In this document: positions 39,882-49,600 of the stretch, piece by piece
Layout: each line of letters opens with the position of its first letter
Position numbering within the stretch: position 1 is the stretch's first letter
NCBI GenBank assembly: GCA_017557425.1
Contig: JAFYYU010000013.1
Location: 1-52,281 of the forward strand
Length of the DNA: 52,281 nucleotides
DNA from: Muribaculaceae bacterium
GTDB lineage: Bacteria > Bacteroidota > Bacteroidia > Bacteroidales > Muribaculaceae
Direction: 5' to 3'
Notes under the pieces: generated by a model
The model's database searches: none
Told to the model about the DNA's origin: nothing
What the model saw: the letters and a program-made list of their open reading frames with translations, nothing else
Position numbers and translations under genes: made by a program

Positions 39882-40862
39882 TTAAATCATTGTCTTACTT
39901 GGCACTGTGGCAAGGAGCATACGGGCCGCTCCGCTCATCTCTACCCTATCGGCGACGGCAGGAATCAGCGCCGTCTCGCCTTGACGCAGGGTAACTGCAG
40001 GCATTCCCTTCACTTGCAGGGTGGTCTCACCCTGGATACATACCATGGCCACAAAGGTGTGACAGCCGGGATTCTCCAGGCAGTAACCGTCATCAAACTC
40101 CAGATGTCGCACGACAAATTCGGGACTGTCCACGAGCAGGGTCATCCCGGGAGCGATGCAAGGCCTGTCGTTCACCTTTCCTCCACCGGGAGTGAAGTCA
40201 AGAGCCTCACGGGCTTCCTGGACATGGAGCTGGCGATGCTTGCCGTCAACGTCAAAGCGCTTGTAGTCCCACACGCGATAGGTGATATCGCTCGACTGCT
40301 GTATCTCGACCAGCATATTGCCGGCGCCGATGGAGTGGATCTGGCCCGATGGGATATAGAACGCGTCACCGGGCTTGGAATACATGGCATTGACGATATC
40401 GAGAATGGAGCCATCGTCCAGGCTGTGGTCAAATTCCTCAACCGACACGGAGCGGTTGAAGCCCGTGCGAATCAATGAATGTTCGTCGGCCTGGAGAATG
40501 TACCACATCTCATTCTTGCCCATACAGCCGTGCCGCTGCCGAGCCATTTTCTCGTCAGGATGCACCTGGATGGACAGATCACGATGGGCATCAATGAACT
40601 TGATGAGCAGTGGGAAGTTGTCACCATAACGGTGGTATACATCATCGCCCACAAGTTCCACCCCGTGGTGGCGTACAAGCTGGGGAAGCGTCATGCCGGT
40701 TTCCATACCCTCGGCCACAACCGACTCACGGCCAGGCATAGCCGACAATTCCCAAGTCTCGCCGATGAGTTCATCACGTGCTGGCAATCCCTTGAACTCC
40801 AACAGTTTGCTACCGCCCCACAGGACGGGTCTGAATACGGTATTGAATTTATAAATCTGCAT
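39882..40862 (-). CDS. manA: Mannose-6-phosphate isomerase, class I
   Basis: 326 residues from the ATG at 40862 (MQIYKFNTVFRPVLWGGSKL); the longer frame adds residues that overlap the promoter. Zinc-site segments LSIQVHPDE (Gln, His), GKNEMWYIL (Glu) and IPSGQIHSIG (His) are intact. It interconverts mannose-6- and fructose-6-phosphate in the cytoplasm for GDP-sugar synthesis or mannose use. A -7 box TAATTTTG lies at 40888-40881 (- strand). Transcribed towards mltG. Confidence 0.93.
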   Translation of the reverse strand: MQIYKFNTVFRPVLWGGSKLLEFKGLPARDELIGETWELSAMPGRESVVAEGMETGMTLPQLVRHHGVELVGDDVYHRYGDNFPLLIKFIDAHRDLSIQVHPDEKMARQRHGCMGKNEMWYILQADEHSLIRTGFNRSVSVEEFDHSLDDGSILDIVNAMYSKPGDAFYIPSGQIHSIGAGNMLVEIQQSSDITYRVWDYKRFDVDGKHRQLHVQEAREALDFTPGGGKVNDRPCIAPGMTLLVDSPEFVVRHLEFDDGYCLENPGCHTFVAMVCIQGETTLQVKGMPAVTLRQGETALIPAVADRVEMSGAARMLLATVPSKTMI

Positions 40863-40880
40863 GGTCTTAAGTTTAAACCA

Positions 40881-40888
40881 CAAAATTA
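40881..40888 (-). promoter_or_regulatory. -7 box of the manA gene
   Basis: TAATTTTG on the - strand, 18 bases before the start codon; no clear -33 partner. The 301-base gap 40863-41163 otherwise holds only the divergent promoter at 41084-41115 and AT-rich sequence. Confidence 0.5.
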
Positions 40889-41083
40889 GTAAAAATTTGT
40901 GCAAGCCGAACACAAAACCTATTTAATTTGAGTTTTGTTAAGGCGCCACCAAATTTATTTAAAAACTTTTATAAATCAGTACGACTAACGTTTCTTGGGC
41001 GACCGCACCAAAATTGAAAACTAACGCCTAAAAACGACACCGGGATTTCACCCGAGAAATCAAACATAATTTTTTAGTCTTTT

Positions 41084-41115
41084 ATTGTGTTTTGTGTTTT
41101 TTTGAGGTATATTTG
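41084..41115 (+). promoter_or_regulatory. Promoter of the BspA-like gene
   Basis: ATTG (41084-41087), 20-base spacer, TATATTTG (41108-41115). The -7 box is exact; the upstream element has one mismatch. Confidence 0.65.
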
Positions 41116-41163
41116 CAGGAAAATCTATTAACTCGAATTTATTAACATAAAAATATTAGAATT

Positions 41164-42393
41164 ATGAAGAAACCTCTATTACTCAAACTATTCCTCTTGG
41201 TGGCGTGCCTGATGTCCTCGTTGAGTGCCGTGGCTGCCGAGGCATATGCCTGCTACACGTCGTCTAACACGACGCTGACGTTCTACTACGACAACTACCG
41301 CAGTTCCCGCACGGGCACGACTTTTGACCTGAACACGGGAGATGATGGCCCAGGCTGGTATGACGAAGCAACATCCTATAACAACGACATCACACGGGTG
41401 GTCTTTAACTCGTCTTTTGCCAATGCCCGTCCCACAACAACCTATATGTGGTTTTTTGAGGCGGCAAACCTTACAACGATTACAGGCCTGAATTACCTCA
41501 ACACTTCTGAGGTGACAAACATGAGTAGCATGTTCGCGGGCTGCCATGGCTTGACCAACCTTAACCTGAGCAGTTTCATCACCGCCAAGGTGACAGATAT
41601 GCGCAGCATGTTCAACGAATGCAGCGGCTTAAAGAGCCTGAATTTGAGCGGCTTCGAAACCGATAATGTAACAGACATGCGATGGATGTTCAATAGCTGC
41701 ACAGGATTGACAAGCCTTGACTTGAGCAGCTTCAGAACCTATAATGTGAAAGACATGGGTTGGATGTTTGCTTTCTGCACCAGTTTGACGAACCTTGACC
41801 TGAACAACTTCTCCACCTATAATGTAACGGACATGTCCGGCATGTTCGCTTTTTGCACCGCATTGACAAGTCTTGGTGTGAGCAACTTCGACACCTATAA
41901 CGTGAAAGACATGAATGCCATGTTCGGTCTGTGCAGCAGCTTGACGAGCCTTGACCTGAGCAGTTTCAACCCCAAGAAGGTGACAAATATGCAGAATATG
42001 TTTAATGGCTGCTCCAAACTGACTACCATCATAGCCAGCAACAAATGGAATACGGCTAGTGTCACCCAATCTGAAAACATGTTCACCGACTGCTCCAAGC
42101 TTGTGGGCGGCAGGGGCACAGCCTACAATGCCACCCACACAGACAAGGCCTATGCCCACATAGACGGCGGCACGAGCAACCCGGGCTACTTCACACTCTT
42201 TATTCGTGGCGACGTGAACGCTGATGGAGCCGTGAATATCGCTGATGTGACGACGCTGATCGACTATCTGCTGAGCGAAGCCATAGCCCCTGCTACAGCC
42301 AACTGCAATAATGACGGCGTGGAGAACATCGCCGACGTAACTGTCCTGATCGATTTCTTGCTCACCCCCCCACACCTGATTATTACATTGTAG
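41164..42393 (+). CDS. BspA-like leucine-rich repeat protein with dockerin (frameshifted 3' end)
   Basis: 409 residues, signal peptide to AVAAEA (about 25). From about residue 110 there are seven or more BspA/DUF285-type repeats of the form NVTDMRWMFNSCTGLTSLDLSSF, a surface-exposed, often adhesive solenoid. Residues about 350-403 form a dockerin with two calcium loops (DVNADGAVNIADVTTLIDYLL and NNDGVENIADVTVLIDFLL). The frame then runs into CCCCCCC (42365-42371) and ends a few residues later (TPPHLIITL). One extra C would join it to the open frame that continues to 42761, so this is probably an interrupted gene, a phase-variable gene or an assembly error. Confidence 0.85.
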   Translation: MKKPLLLKLFLLVACLMSSLSAVAAEAYACYTSSNTTLTFYYDNYRSSRTGTTFDLNTGDDGPGWYDEATSYNNDITRVVFNSSFANARPTTTYMWFFEAANLTTITGLNYLNTSEVTNMSSMFAGCHGLTNLNLSSFITAKVTDMRSMFNECSGLKSLNLSGFETDNVTDMRWMFNSCTGLTSLDLSSFRTYNVKDMGWMFAFCTSLTNLDLNNFSTYNVTDMSGMFAFCTALTSLGVSNFDTYNVKDMNAMFGLCSSLTSLDLSSFNPKKVTNMQNMFNGCSKLTTIIASNKWNTASVTQSENMFTDCSKLVGGRGTAYNATHTDKAYAHIDGGTSNPGYFTLFIRGDVNADGAVNIADVTTLIDYLLSEAIAPATANCNNDGVENIADVTVLIDFLLTPPHLIITL

Positions 42394-42761
42394 GCAATGA
42401 CCCGTTTGGTGGTTGGAATCCGGCGGCAGGTGTCAAGATGACGAGGAATGCTGACGGCAGCTACAGTTACACGGCCACAATCAATGGTTCGGTATGGTTT
42501 GTTTTCGCTTCAGGCCTTTCCAGTAGTTGGGAAGTATTCAATTCCAATTACCGTTTCGGGCCCAGCGGCGGCCAAGATGAAACCGTTCATGCCGATACTT
42601 GGGTAAATACCCTACTTCAAAACAATGGCAATGGTGCATACAAGTTTGTTGGATCAGGCGAAGAATACGTCTTCACGTTCATTCCCAGCCCTGGCATTTG
42701 GCCCATCGCAGGAAAGTTCATGATAGAAAGCAATGTTGTAGTGTGCGAGCACAATAACTAG
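42372..42761 (+). pseudogene. Out-of-frame C-terminal domain of the BspA-like protein
   Basis: In the frame reached by adding one C to the run at 42365-42371 the reading continues TPDYYIVGNDPFGGWNPAAG...MTRNADGSYSYTATI...WFVFASGL...FGPSGGQDETVHADTW...YKFVGSGEEYVFTF to TAG at 42759-42761. This is a compact domain (about 128 residues) of the 'YYIVG...GGWN' type found at the C-terminus of Bacteroidales secreted proteins. It has no start codon of its own before 42438 and no ribosome-binding site, so it belongs to the upstream gene. Confidence 0.75.
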
Positions 42762-42780
42762 GCAGCCCAGTAACATTAAT

Positions 42781-42822
42781 AATTTGCATCCGTGCTCGAG
42801 ACATTGAGCGCGGATGCAAATT
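42781..42822. terminator. Bidirectional terminator between convergent genes
   Basis: AATTTGCATCCG (42781-42792) pairs with CGGATGCAAATT (42811-42822); GCTC/GAGC extends the stem inward. It separates the BspA-like gene (+) and the glycan-uptake locus (-). Confidence 0.8.
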
Positions 42823-42830
42823 AATGAACC

Positions 42831-44051
42831 CTATTGAACCACCTTGTTGTTGTCGTCCTTGATCCACTTGATGTACTGGCTGTAGTCGTGGGCCACTAGG
42901 ACACCGTTCTCGCGGTCGTCACGCCACGTGTCGGTCCAGTCCATGTCGTAGCCGTGGCCCGTGGCGTCGTGGAAGATATGGCCCTCGCCCTCGTTCATCT
43001 TCCAGTAGGCAACGAGGCCGTCGCTATGGGCATTCACCCCGGCAAAGCCCATGGAAATCTCACTGGCCGTCAAGGCGCGGTTCCACACGCGCACCTCGCA
43101 CAGCCGGCCCTGGAAGAACTGGCTGTTGCGGTAATTGCCCCACGACATACCCAACTCGAAGCGTTGGAAAGGCGTTGACTTACCTGAACCGCTCGCCTGG
43201 GCATCCTCCACGCCATCGACATACATCTTGAAAGTCGAGCCGTCATAGGTGCAGGAGACCAGATACCAGCGGTTGGTCTTGAAATGGGTGTTGGAGAAAC
43301 AGCGTCCGCCAGGCAGCACCCACTGCAGGATGTCGCCGCCCGCCGAGCCGTTTTCGCCGAAGCGGAACATATTGGCCTCTTCCTCGTTCTTGCCCTCGAT
43401 GGATAACACACGCTTGATATTGCCCACGTTGCCGAACTTGTAGGAATAGACCTTGAACTCGATGGTGTAGTTGGTCAGATTGACCATCTTGTCGTCAGGG
43501 AAGATGTAGTTGGACGAGGCATTCTGGTTGTTCTCCAGCGAGTAGAACGAGATGATGCGCGAAATCTGCAGGAACAACGTGCGGGAGCTCTCGATGACTT
43601 CCCCACCCTCGCCAGTAACCTGCTGCATCGTCACGGGGATGACATAGGTGGCGCCCTCGATAAACCCATCGGTGTCGATGACACGCACCTGGGCAGCCGT
43701 GGAGAGGGCCTCGCCCTGCTGAATAGTCACCTCGCTGTCGTCGAGCGTGACACAGGCAGGAGGCACGGGATAGTAAGCCGTGCCGTGCTTGGCATTGTAA
43801 GCCCTCACCAGCGTGGAATCGATGGCGAGATGAATGGTGACAGGCTGCTCGCAGCGGCGCGTGGCCTTGACGGTCACGGCATAGGTTGCCGGCAGCTCAT
43901 CAACGGTGAATCGCTGCACCGGCAGCTGCTCGGTGCCCGAAATGAGCAATCCCACCTTCTCGTAATCAAACTTGTCGCCCTCACTGTCACAAGCCGCCAT
44001 CAACAACCCGACAGCCACCAGCCATAGTATATTTAAAATCGTCTTTTTCAT
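42831..44051 (-). CDS. Surface lipoprotein with DUF1735 and LamG domains
   Basis: 406 residues, lipoprotein signal ending LLMAACDSEG (Cys21). Residues about 30-165 are a DUF1735 domain (VTIHLAIDSTLVRAYNAKHGTAYYPVPP...) and about 175-400 a LamG/concanavalin-like domain (NYTIEFKVYSY ... WYLVSCTYDGSTFKMYVDGV ... RLCEVRVWNRALTASEI). This architecture is common for surface glycan-binding proteins next to GH18 enzymes in Bacteroides N-glycan loci. Last gene of the SusC-SusD-GH18 set; the gap before it contains six heptamers. Confidence 0.88.
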   Translation of the reverse strand: MKKTILNILWLVAVGLLMAACDSEGDKFDYEKVGLLISGTEQLPVQRFTVDELPATYAVTVKATRRCEQPVTIHLAIDSTLVRAYNAKHGTAYYPVPPACVTLDDSEVTIQQGEALSTAAQVRVIDTDGFIEGATYVIPVTMQQVTGEGGEVIESSRTLFLQISRIISFYSLENNQNASSNYIFPDDKMVNLTNYTIEFKVYSYKFGNVGNIKRVLSIEGKNEEEANMFRFGENGSAGGDILQWVLPGGRCFSNTHFKTNRWYLVSCTYDGSTFKMYVDGVEDAQASGSGKSTPFQRFELGMSWGNYRNSQFFQGRLCEVRVWNRALTASEISMGFAGVNAHSDGLVAYWKMNEGEGHIFHDATGHGYDMDWTDTWRDDRENGVLVAHDYSQYIKWIKDDNNKVVQ

Positions 44052-44064
44052 TGTTTCGTAAAGA

Positions 44065-44106
44065 TTACTAAAGCCTAAAGCCTAAAACCTAATGCCTAAA
44101 ACCTAT
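44065..44106 (-). repeat. Six-copy heptamer repeat NNCCTAA spanning a stop codon
   Basis: On the + strand TTACTAA, AGCCTAA, AGCCTAA, AACCTAA, TGCCTAA, AACCTAT (44065-44106). The last unit contains the GH18 stop codon (complement of CTA at 44103-44105). Same unit as the right arm of 10927-11000. Confidence 0.85.
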
Positions 44107-45029
44107 TTTGCCGGGTTCATGATCTGGATGGCACGGCGGATGGCACCATAGGGCACGCCATCGCTCGTGTTGTAGTAGTTGCGCTCCACATAGAAGGCTC
44201 CGCAGCCGCCCTTGTGGGCCGTAGCGGGTTCCCAAGCGGCATAGTTGAAGATTTCGCCGCCTGTGGGCTTATGGCCGAAGGATTCACAATAAACGGTCTT
44301 CTCGTCGGGGTGTCCCATCGCTCCCACGCCAGCGCCCTGCTGGCTGTAGGCCTGTTTGATGTAATAATCCACATAGGGATCACATTCGACAGGCGGTGAC
44401 ACCGAGAAATAGTCCACAATAAGCAGTTTATCGGAATGGCCGCCGTTGGGACCGAAAATCTTGTCACACTCTTCGATGGCCCAGATGAGATGCTGCTTGT
44501 TCCAGCCTTCATAGTCAAAATCCACGCCGTCAAGGCCTGTCTCAATCACTGTGTCGCAGACCCAACGGGCGTAAGCACGTATGGTTTCCTCGCTGCGGCC
44601 GGTCGAGAGGTCATAATACTGTCCGTCAATGGTAAAACGGTGGTTATAGTTTGACGCATCGGCATGGAAGACAAAGCGGGTGCCTTTCTTGTCACGCGTT
44701 TCGATCATGTCCTGATAGGCGACGGGATGCGCCTCGGGCGTGGGAATGCCCATCCACAGGTTCACGATGTCGATGCTGTCGGGCAGGCCGATGATGCGCT
44801 CGCCCCACGATGCGGGGTCCTTGTAGCCGCTGGCACCCTCGATAGGCGCCCAGTCGGCATAATACACGTAACAAATCTCGTGGTCGCTCGCTTTATACTC
44901 CCGCAACGCCTGATAATACTCCTCGCTGTACTCCCGCATGGGCTGCAGGTCCAACGCCTCAGGCTCAGTGTCACAGGACATGACAACAAGCAGAAGCAAA
45001 GCAGCCGATATATATCTTGTCAGTTTCAT
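44103..45029 (-). CDS. GH18 family glycosidase, probable endo-beta-N-acetylglucosaminidase, lipoprotein
   Basis: 308 residues, lipoprotein signal ending VVMSCDTE (Cys19). The GH18 active-site motif is intact: GLDGVDFDYEGW with Asp167, Asp170, Asp172 and the acid Glu174 (D-x2-D-x-D-x-E). The C-terminal FNYAAWEP and YYIKQAY stretches fit the barrel strands lining the site. Many SusCD-linked GH18 proteins have lost the Glu and only bind; this one should be active. With SusC, SusD and a DUF1735/LamG protein it resembles loci that cut N-glycans at the chitobiose core. N-glycan specificity is inference. Confidence 0.88.
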   Translation of the reverse strand: MKLTRYISAALLLLVVMSCDTEPEALDLQPMREYSEEYYQALREYKASDHEICYVYYADWAPIEGASGYKDPASWGERIIGLPDSIDIVNLWMGIPTPEAHPVAYQDMIETRDKKGTRFVFHADASNYNHRFTIDGQYYDLSTGRSEETIRAYARWVCDTVIETGLDGVDFDYEGWNKQHLIWAIEECDKIFGPNGGHSDKLLIVDYFSVSPPVECDPYVDYYIKQAYSQQGAGVGAMGHPDEKTVYCESFGHKPTGGEIFNYAAWEPATAHKGGCGAFYVERNYYNTSDGVPYGAIRRAIQIMNPAK

Positions 45030-45032
45030 ATC

Positions 45033-45060
45033 TCCCTAATCACTAATCTCTAATCACTAA
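45033..45060 (-). repeat. Four-copy heptamer repeat TCNCTAA at the SusD/GH18 junction
   Basis: On the + strand TCCCTAA, TCACTAA, TCTCTAA, TCACTAA (45033-45060). It encodes the last residues and the stop codon of SusD (complement of CTA at 45050-45052) and runs to within four bases of the GH18 start codon. Same family as 39826-39853. Confidence 0.88.
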
Positions 45061-46678
45061 TCACTCTCCTATCCCACCACAGGCGGGTACCGCCATTGTC
45101 CTGGCCGCCGCCAAGCGCCTCGCTATCCAGCAACTGGACAGCGGCCTGGACGGCAGCCTCGTTGGTGTTGTACTCCTGCACGGGGAAGGGGCAGCGGCGC
45201 ACCTGCATATCGGTGTCAATCAGCCCCTGGCTGTCGTTGTTCACCACAGGCAGCAGGCGCGGATAGCCCGTGCGGCGGAATTCGGCCCAGCCCTCACAGC
45301 CGTCAGGGTACATGGCAATCCACTTCTGCGTGATGATGCGTTCCAGATTGCTCTCGAAGTCGGCCTCCTCATCCCAGGCGATGGTGATGTCGCTGGGCGC
45401 ATTAGCGGCATTTCCGCCGTTGGTGCGGTCCACATAACGGGTTGGCTTCAACGACGTATTGGTTATGTAGGCGTCCTCGCCGCTCACGCCGTTCTCGCTG
45501 AACGAGGCACGGATTCCCGCCTCATAGAACGCTCTTGCCGTTCCACCCATGTTCCAGCCGCGCAAGGCCGCCTCGGCGCGCAGGAAGTAGCTCTCGGCAG
45601 CCGTCATCCACACAATAGGCGTGGTGGCACGGTCGATATTCAGGTTAGAGGTGTAAACGCCCGCATAACGTGTGGGATTCATGTTGTGAACGCCCAACCG
45701 CACGCCATGATACTTGTTGTCGTTGCTGGCGGGAACAAAATAGGCCGCAAGGCGCGGATCGCTGTAGCCGTTCATGTAGCAGTCCATCGTCGCACCCATG
45801 CGCACCTCGCCCGCATTGAAGTTGTAGGCGATGTCATAGTTGGGATGGAAGTAGGTCAAGCGGCCATGCAGCAGTTGGGCACGCTCCGCGGCCGTCTCGA
45901 TAAAGCCCAGCGGGCAGGCGGCCGACTTCTCGGCCTCATGTTGGGCCAAAGCGGCATCAGCATATACGACCCTTAAGGCCAGACGCAGGCGCAACGTGTT
46001 GGCAAACTTGACCCAACGGGCCACATTGCCTTCAAACACGTTGTCATAGTCGGGCAAGAGCGTGCCACCCGACTCGGCTAGCGGCGTGAGCACCTCGATG
46101 GCACTGTCCAGTTCGGCAAAAAAGCGGCTATAAACCTCCTGTTGGCGGTCATAGGACGTGCCTAGCGCTCCGCTGCCAAAATTGTTATAGGGAATAGGGC
46201 CGTACATATCGGTCACGCGATGCAATGCCTCAACCTTGACAATGGTCGCTAAAGCCGCCACAGCAGGCTGACCCATCGCAGTAGCAGCGCGGGTTATGCG
46301 TTGCCAAGCCGGCATCACCTCGCTAAAGGCGCGCGTGAACATCTGGTCATACCATCCGCTCACAAAACTGTAAGAGCCGTTATGCACACCGTTGCGCCAA
46401 GTGCCCGTCGGGGCAAGATAGCCCGAAAAGGCGTCGGCACTCAAGCCCTGGGCCACTTGATAGTCTGACGACAGGCAATTACCCGACCCGTCGTCGAATA
46501 GGACGACGCGGTTGACCATCTGGGAGAAAAAGGCGCCCACATTCTGGTAATCACGGGCCAATTCCTCGTCGGTAAGCTGGTGCGGATTGGTGTTGATATC
46601 CTCAAACGACTTGGTACATGCCGCAAGCGACATCACTATACACGTCAATATCAATATTTTTGTCTTCATAGCCGTCAT
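45050..46678 (-). CDS. SusD/RagB-like nutrient-binding lipoprotein
   Basis: 542 residues, lipoprotein signal (MKTKILILTCIVMSLAAC from an internal Met, or three residues earlier). SusD-like_2 type: FEDINTNPHQLTDEELARDYQNVGAFFSQMVNRV, PAWQRITRAAT, VEALHRVTDMYGPIPYNNFG and WMTAAESYFLRAEAALRGW are typical. It forms the lid of the SusC channel and binds glycan at the cell surface. Start codon and SusC stop overlap as TGATG, so the two are translated together. The last codons lie inside a heptamer repeat. Confidence 0.93.
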   Translation of the reverse strand: MTAMKTKILILTCIVMSLAACTKSFEDINTNPHQLTDEELARDYQNVGAFFSQMVNRVVLFDDGSGNCLSSDYQVAQGLSADAFSGYLAPTGTWRNGVHNGSYSFVSGWYDQMFTRAFSEVMPAWQRITRAATAMGQPAVAALATIVKVEALHRVTDMYGPIPYNNFGSGALGTSYDRQQEVYSRFFAELDSAIEVLTPLAESGGTLLPDYDNVFEGNVARWVKFANTLRLRLALRVVYADAALAQHEAEKSAACPLGFIETAAERAQLLHGRLTYFHPNYDIAYNFNAGEVRMGATMDCYMNGYSDPRLAAYFVPASNDNKYHGVRLGVHNMNPTRYAGVYTSNLNIDRATTPIVWMTAAESYFLRAEAALRGWNMGGTARAFYEAGIRASFSENGVSGEDAYITNTSLKPTRYVDRTNGGNAANAPSDITIAWDEEADFESNLERIITQKWIAMYPDGCEGWAEFRRTGYPRLLPVVNNDSQGLIDTDMQVRRCPFPVQEYNTNEAAVQAAVQLLDSEALGGGQDNGGTRLWWDRRVISD

Positions 46679-49600
46679 CAGAATTTGAGTTTCACATTAA
46701 ATCCCATCGATCGCAGGCTGGGCTGCATGAAGTAGTCGATGCCCTGATAGTAGGTGCCTGTGTTAGAGGTCGCCTCAGGGTCATAAGGGGCCTTGTTGTA
46801 AATCATGCACAGGTTGTGCGCCACAAAGGCGACATTCATGCCCTTGACCCACTTCACCCAGCGGTAAATCGGCACGTCATAGCCGATACTCAACTCGGCG
46901 AGCCTGAGATTGGTCGCGCTATAAACATAACGGGAGTCCACCGTGCCGTTGGGATTGCCCACGGTCTGGTAATAGCCCTGGGCATTGATTTTCTTGCCGT
47001 TGATGACCACACCGCCGTCGTTGCGGGCGTTCTGGGTGGCCTCAGAGGCACCGTAATAGTCCAAAATGGCCTGCGTTTCGCTCACGACGATACCGCCGTT
47101 GCGGTAAGCCAACAGCGCCGAAGCGGTAATACCTTTGAATGACAGTGAGTTGCCCCATGAGAGGTTATAGCGGGGCGCCGCCTGCCCAGCATAGATGTAA
47201 TAGGCATTGTTGTTGGGATTGGCCTCGACGGTCTGGCGCTCGGGATTGACGTAGATGGCTCCGTGCTCGTCGGTCTTGAGCGTGGACACGTACACGTCGC
47301 TCAACGTGCCGCCCTCGGTCAGCCTGATCTGATAACCCGATGTGCCGCCCATGTAGAGTTCGTCAAGATTATAAATCTCGCCGTCGATGGGATTGCGCCA
47401 ATTCCTGAGCAGCTCCTTGACCTTGTTGCGGTTAAGTGTCCAAGTCAGATAGGTCTCCCAAGTAACTGGGCCAATAGGCTGGGTATAACGCGCAGTAAGT
47501 TCCACACCCTTGTTATCCACACGGCCGCCGTTGACGACGGCACTGGTATAGCCCGACGAGGCAGGTAGCGTGGGATAGAAGAACTGGTTGCGTGTGCTGG
47601 ACTGGTAAAGCGTAGCATTCACGCGCAGGCGGTGGAGGAACATGTACAAGTCGATTCCTGCCTCCCACGAGTCGGTGCGCTCGGGCTTGAGGTCGGTAAG
47701 CATACGTGTCGAGGTCTCGGCCAGGCCCGTCGAGGGGTTGATGGCGTAGGTCTCATGCGTCAGGAACGGCTCGTTGGGCTCGTTACCCACCTGGGAGTAG
47801 CCCAAACGCGTCTTGAAGTAGTTGAGCAAACCGTTGCCCTTGAGAGCGGGAATGATGTCCGTCCAGATGGCCGACACGCCTGCGGACCAGTAAAAATAGC
47901 TCTTTTCGAGTTTTGAGGACCAGTCGTTGCGGGCGGTGACATCCACGTATGCCATGCTGCTGTAGCCCAGTTGGGCTGTAGCATAGACGCTTTGCAACTG
48001 GGTGCGGTAGCCGCTCTGCACGGGTTTGAAAGTAGAATTGGTGGTCTCGACGTTGGCCAGGGTAAACTTGTTGGCCGTGCCTTTCAAGTGGCCACTGAAG
48101 CCCTCGATGGCATTGTCGCGCTGGTCAAAGCTGGCGCCTAAAACGCCGCTGATGTTCCAGCGGTCATAGGCAAAGTACTTGTTGAACTTGGCGAAGGCCT
48201 CGGCATACAACTGGCGGTTGCTCACATTGCGCAGGCCGTAGTGGCCGTATTTGGAGGCATAAAGCGTATTGGTCGAGGCGAAAAACTTCTCCTCGTACTT
48301 GTCACTGCTCTTGTCATACTTCACGCGGCCCGTGACGTCCACCCACGGGGCGATGCGCCAGTTGAGCGAGACGGTGGCCTGGTGGCGTTCCTTGTGATTA
48401 ACAAAACGCTCGCGCTCGGTTTCCCAGTAGGGATTCTCCATCGAGATGTCGTAATTGTAGGGCCAGTACTGCACTGGGAAATTGCGGCCCGTATCGTAGC
48501 GCTCATAGTAGCCCAACTTGGAGAAGTCATCCCCGGTAGGGAACAGATAGACGGGCACCAGCGGATTGTGGTACTGGCCCTGACTGATCATGTTCTGCTC
48601 CTTGACAACGGTGAGCATGTAGCCCAGGTCGAGTGTCATGCGGTCGTCGAGGAAGTCGGTGGTGTTGCGCACGCTCACGTTGTAGCGGTCGTAGTTATTG
48701 CTGTGGATGATGCCCTGGGCGTTGGTGGTACCTAGCGACAAATAGGTCTGGTTCTCGTCGGTACCGGTGCTCAGGCTCACCGAGTTGGCGATGTTGGTGC
48801 CCGTCTGAAAGAAGTCAGCGGGGTTGTAACTGCTCGGGGTCGCCAGTTTCTCACCCCAACTGAAATAACTGCCCGTCTCGCTCGGACCGTACTGGTTCTG
48901 GAATCGTGGCAAGACAAAGGGCTTGGAGAACTGGAAACTGCCGTTATAGGTCACGTCCACCCTACCCGCGCGCCCGCGCTTGGTGTTGATTATGATGACA
49001 CCGTTGGCGGCATTGGCACCATACAGGGCTGCAGCCGAGGGTCCCGTCAAGGCGCTGATGCTCTCGATGTCGTCAGGATTGATGTTACTGGTGGCGTCAC
49101 CCGTCTGACCCGCGCCGGCAAAGATGCCCTCGGGCTGCTCGCTGCTCAGGTTCTGCATGGGGATTCCGTCAACGACGTAAAGCACATTATTATTGCCATT
49201 GATACTCTTGGCACCACGCATCACCACGCGGCTGCTGCCACCGGCTCCCGCTGCGCTGCTGTTGATGGTCACACCGGCCACCTTACCTGCAAGCGAGTTG
49301 ACGAAATTGGCGTCCTGCACCGTCATCAAGGCGTCGCTATTCACCTGCTGCACATTGTAGGACAACGATTTCGCTTCCTTCTTGATACCCAGGGCAGTCA
49401 CAACGAGCTCACCCAAATCATAATTTTGGGCAGGCTCCAGATTAGCGGTCAAAACAGTGCCGTCAACACGCACTTCGCGCGTGTTATAGCCCACATAACT
49501 CACCCTGAGGGTTGCTCCTCGCGGAGCCTTAAGGGTATAACGGCCATCGATGTCGGTGGCGGTGCCCACATTGGTGCCCTTGATAATCACACTCGCCCCG

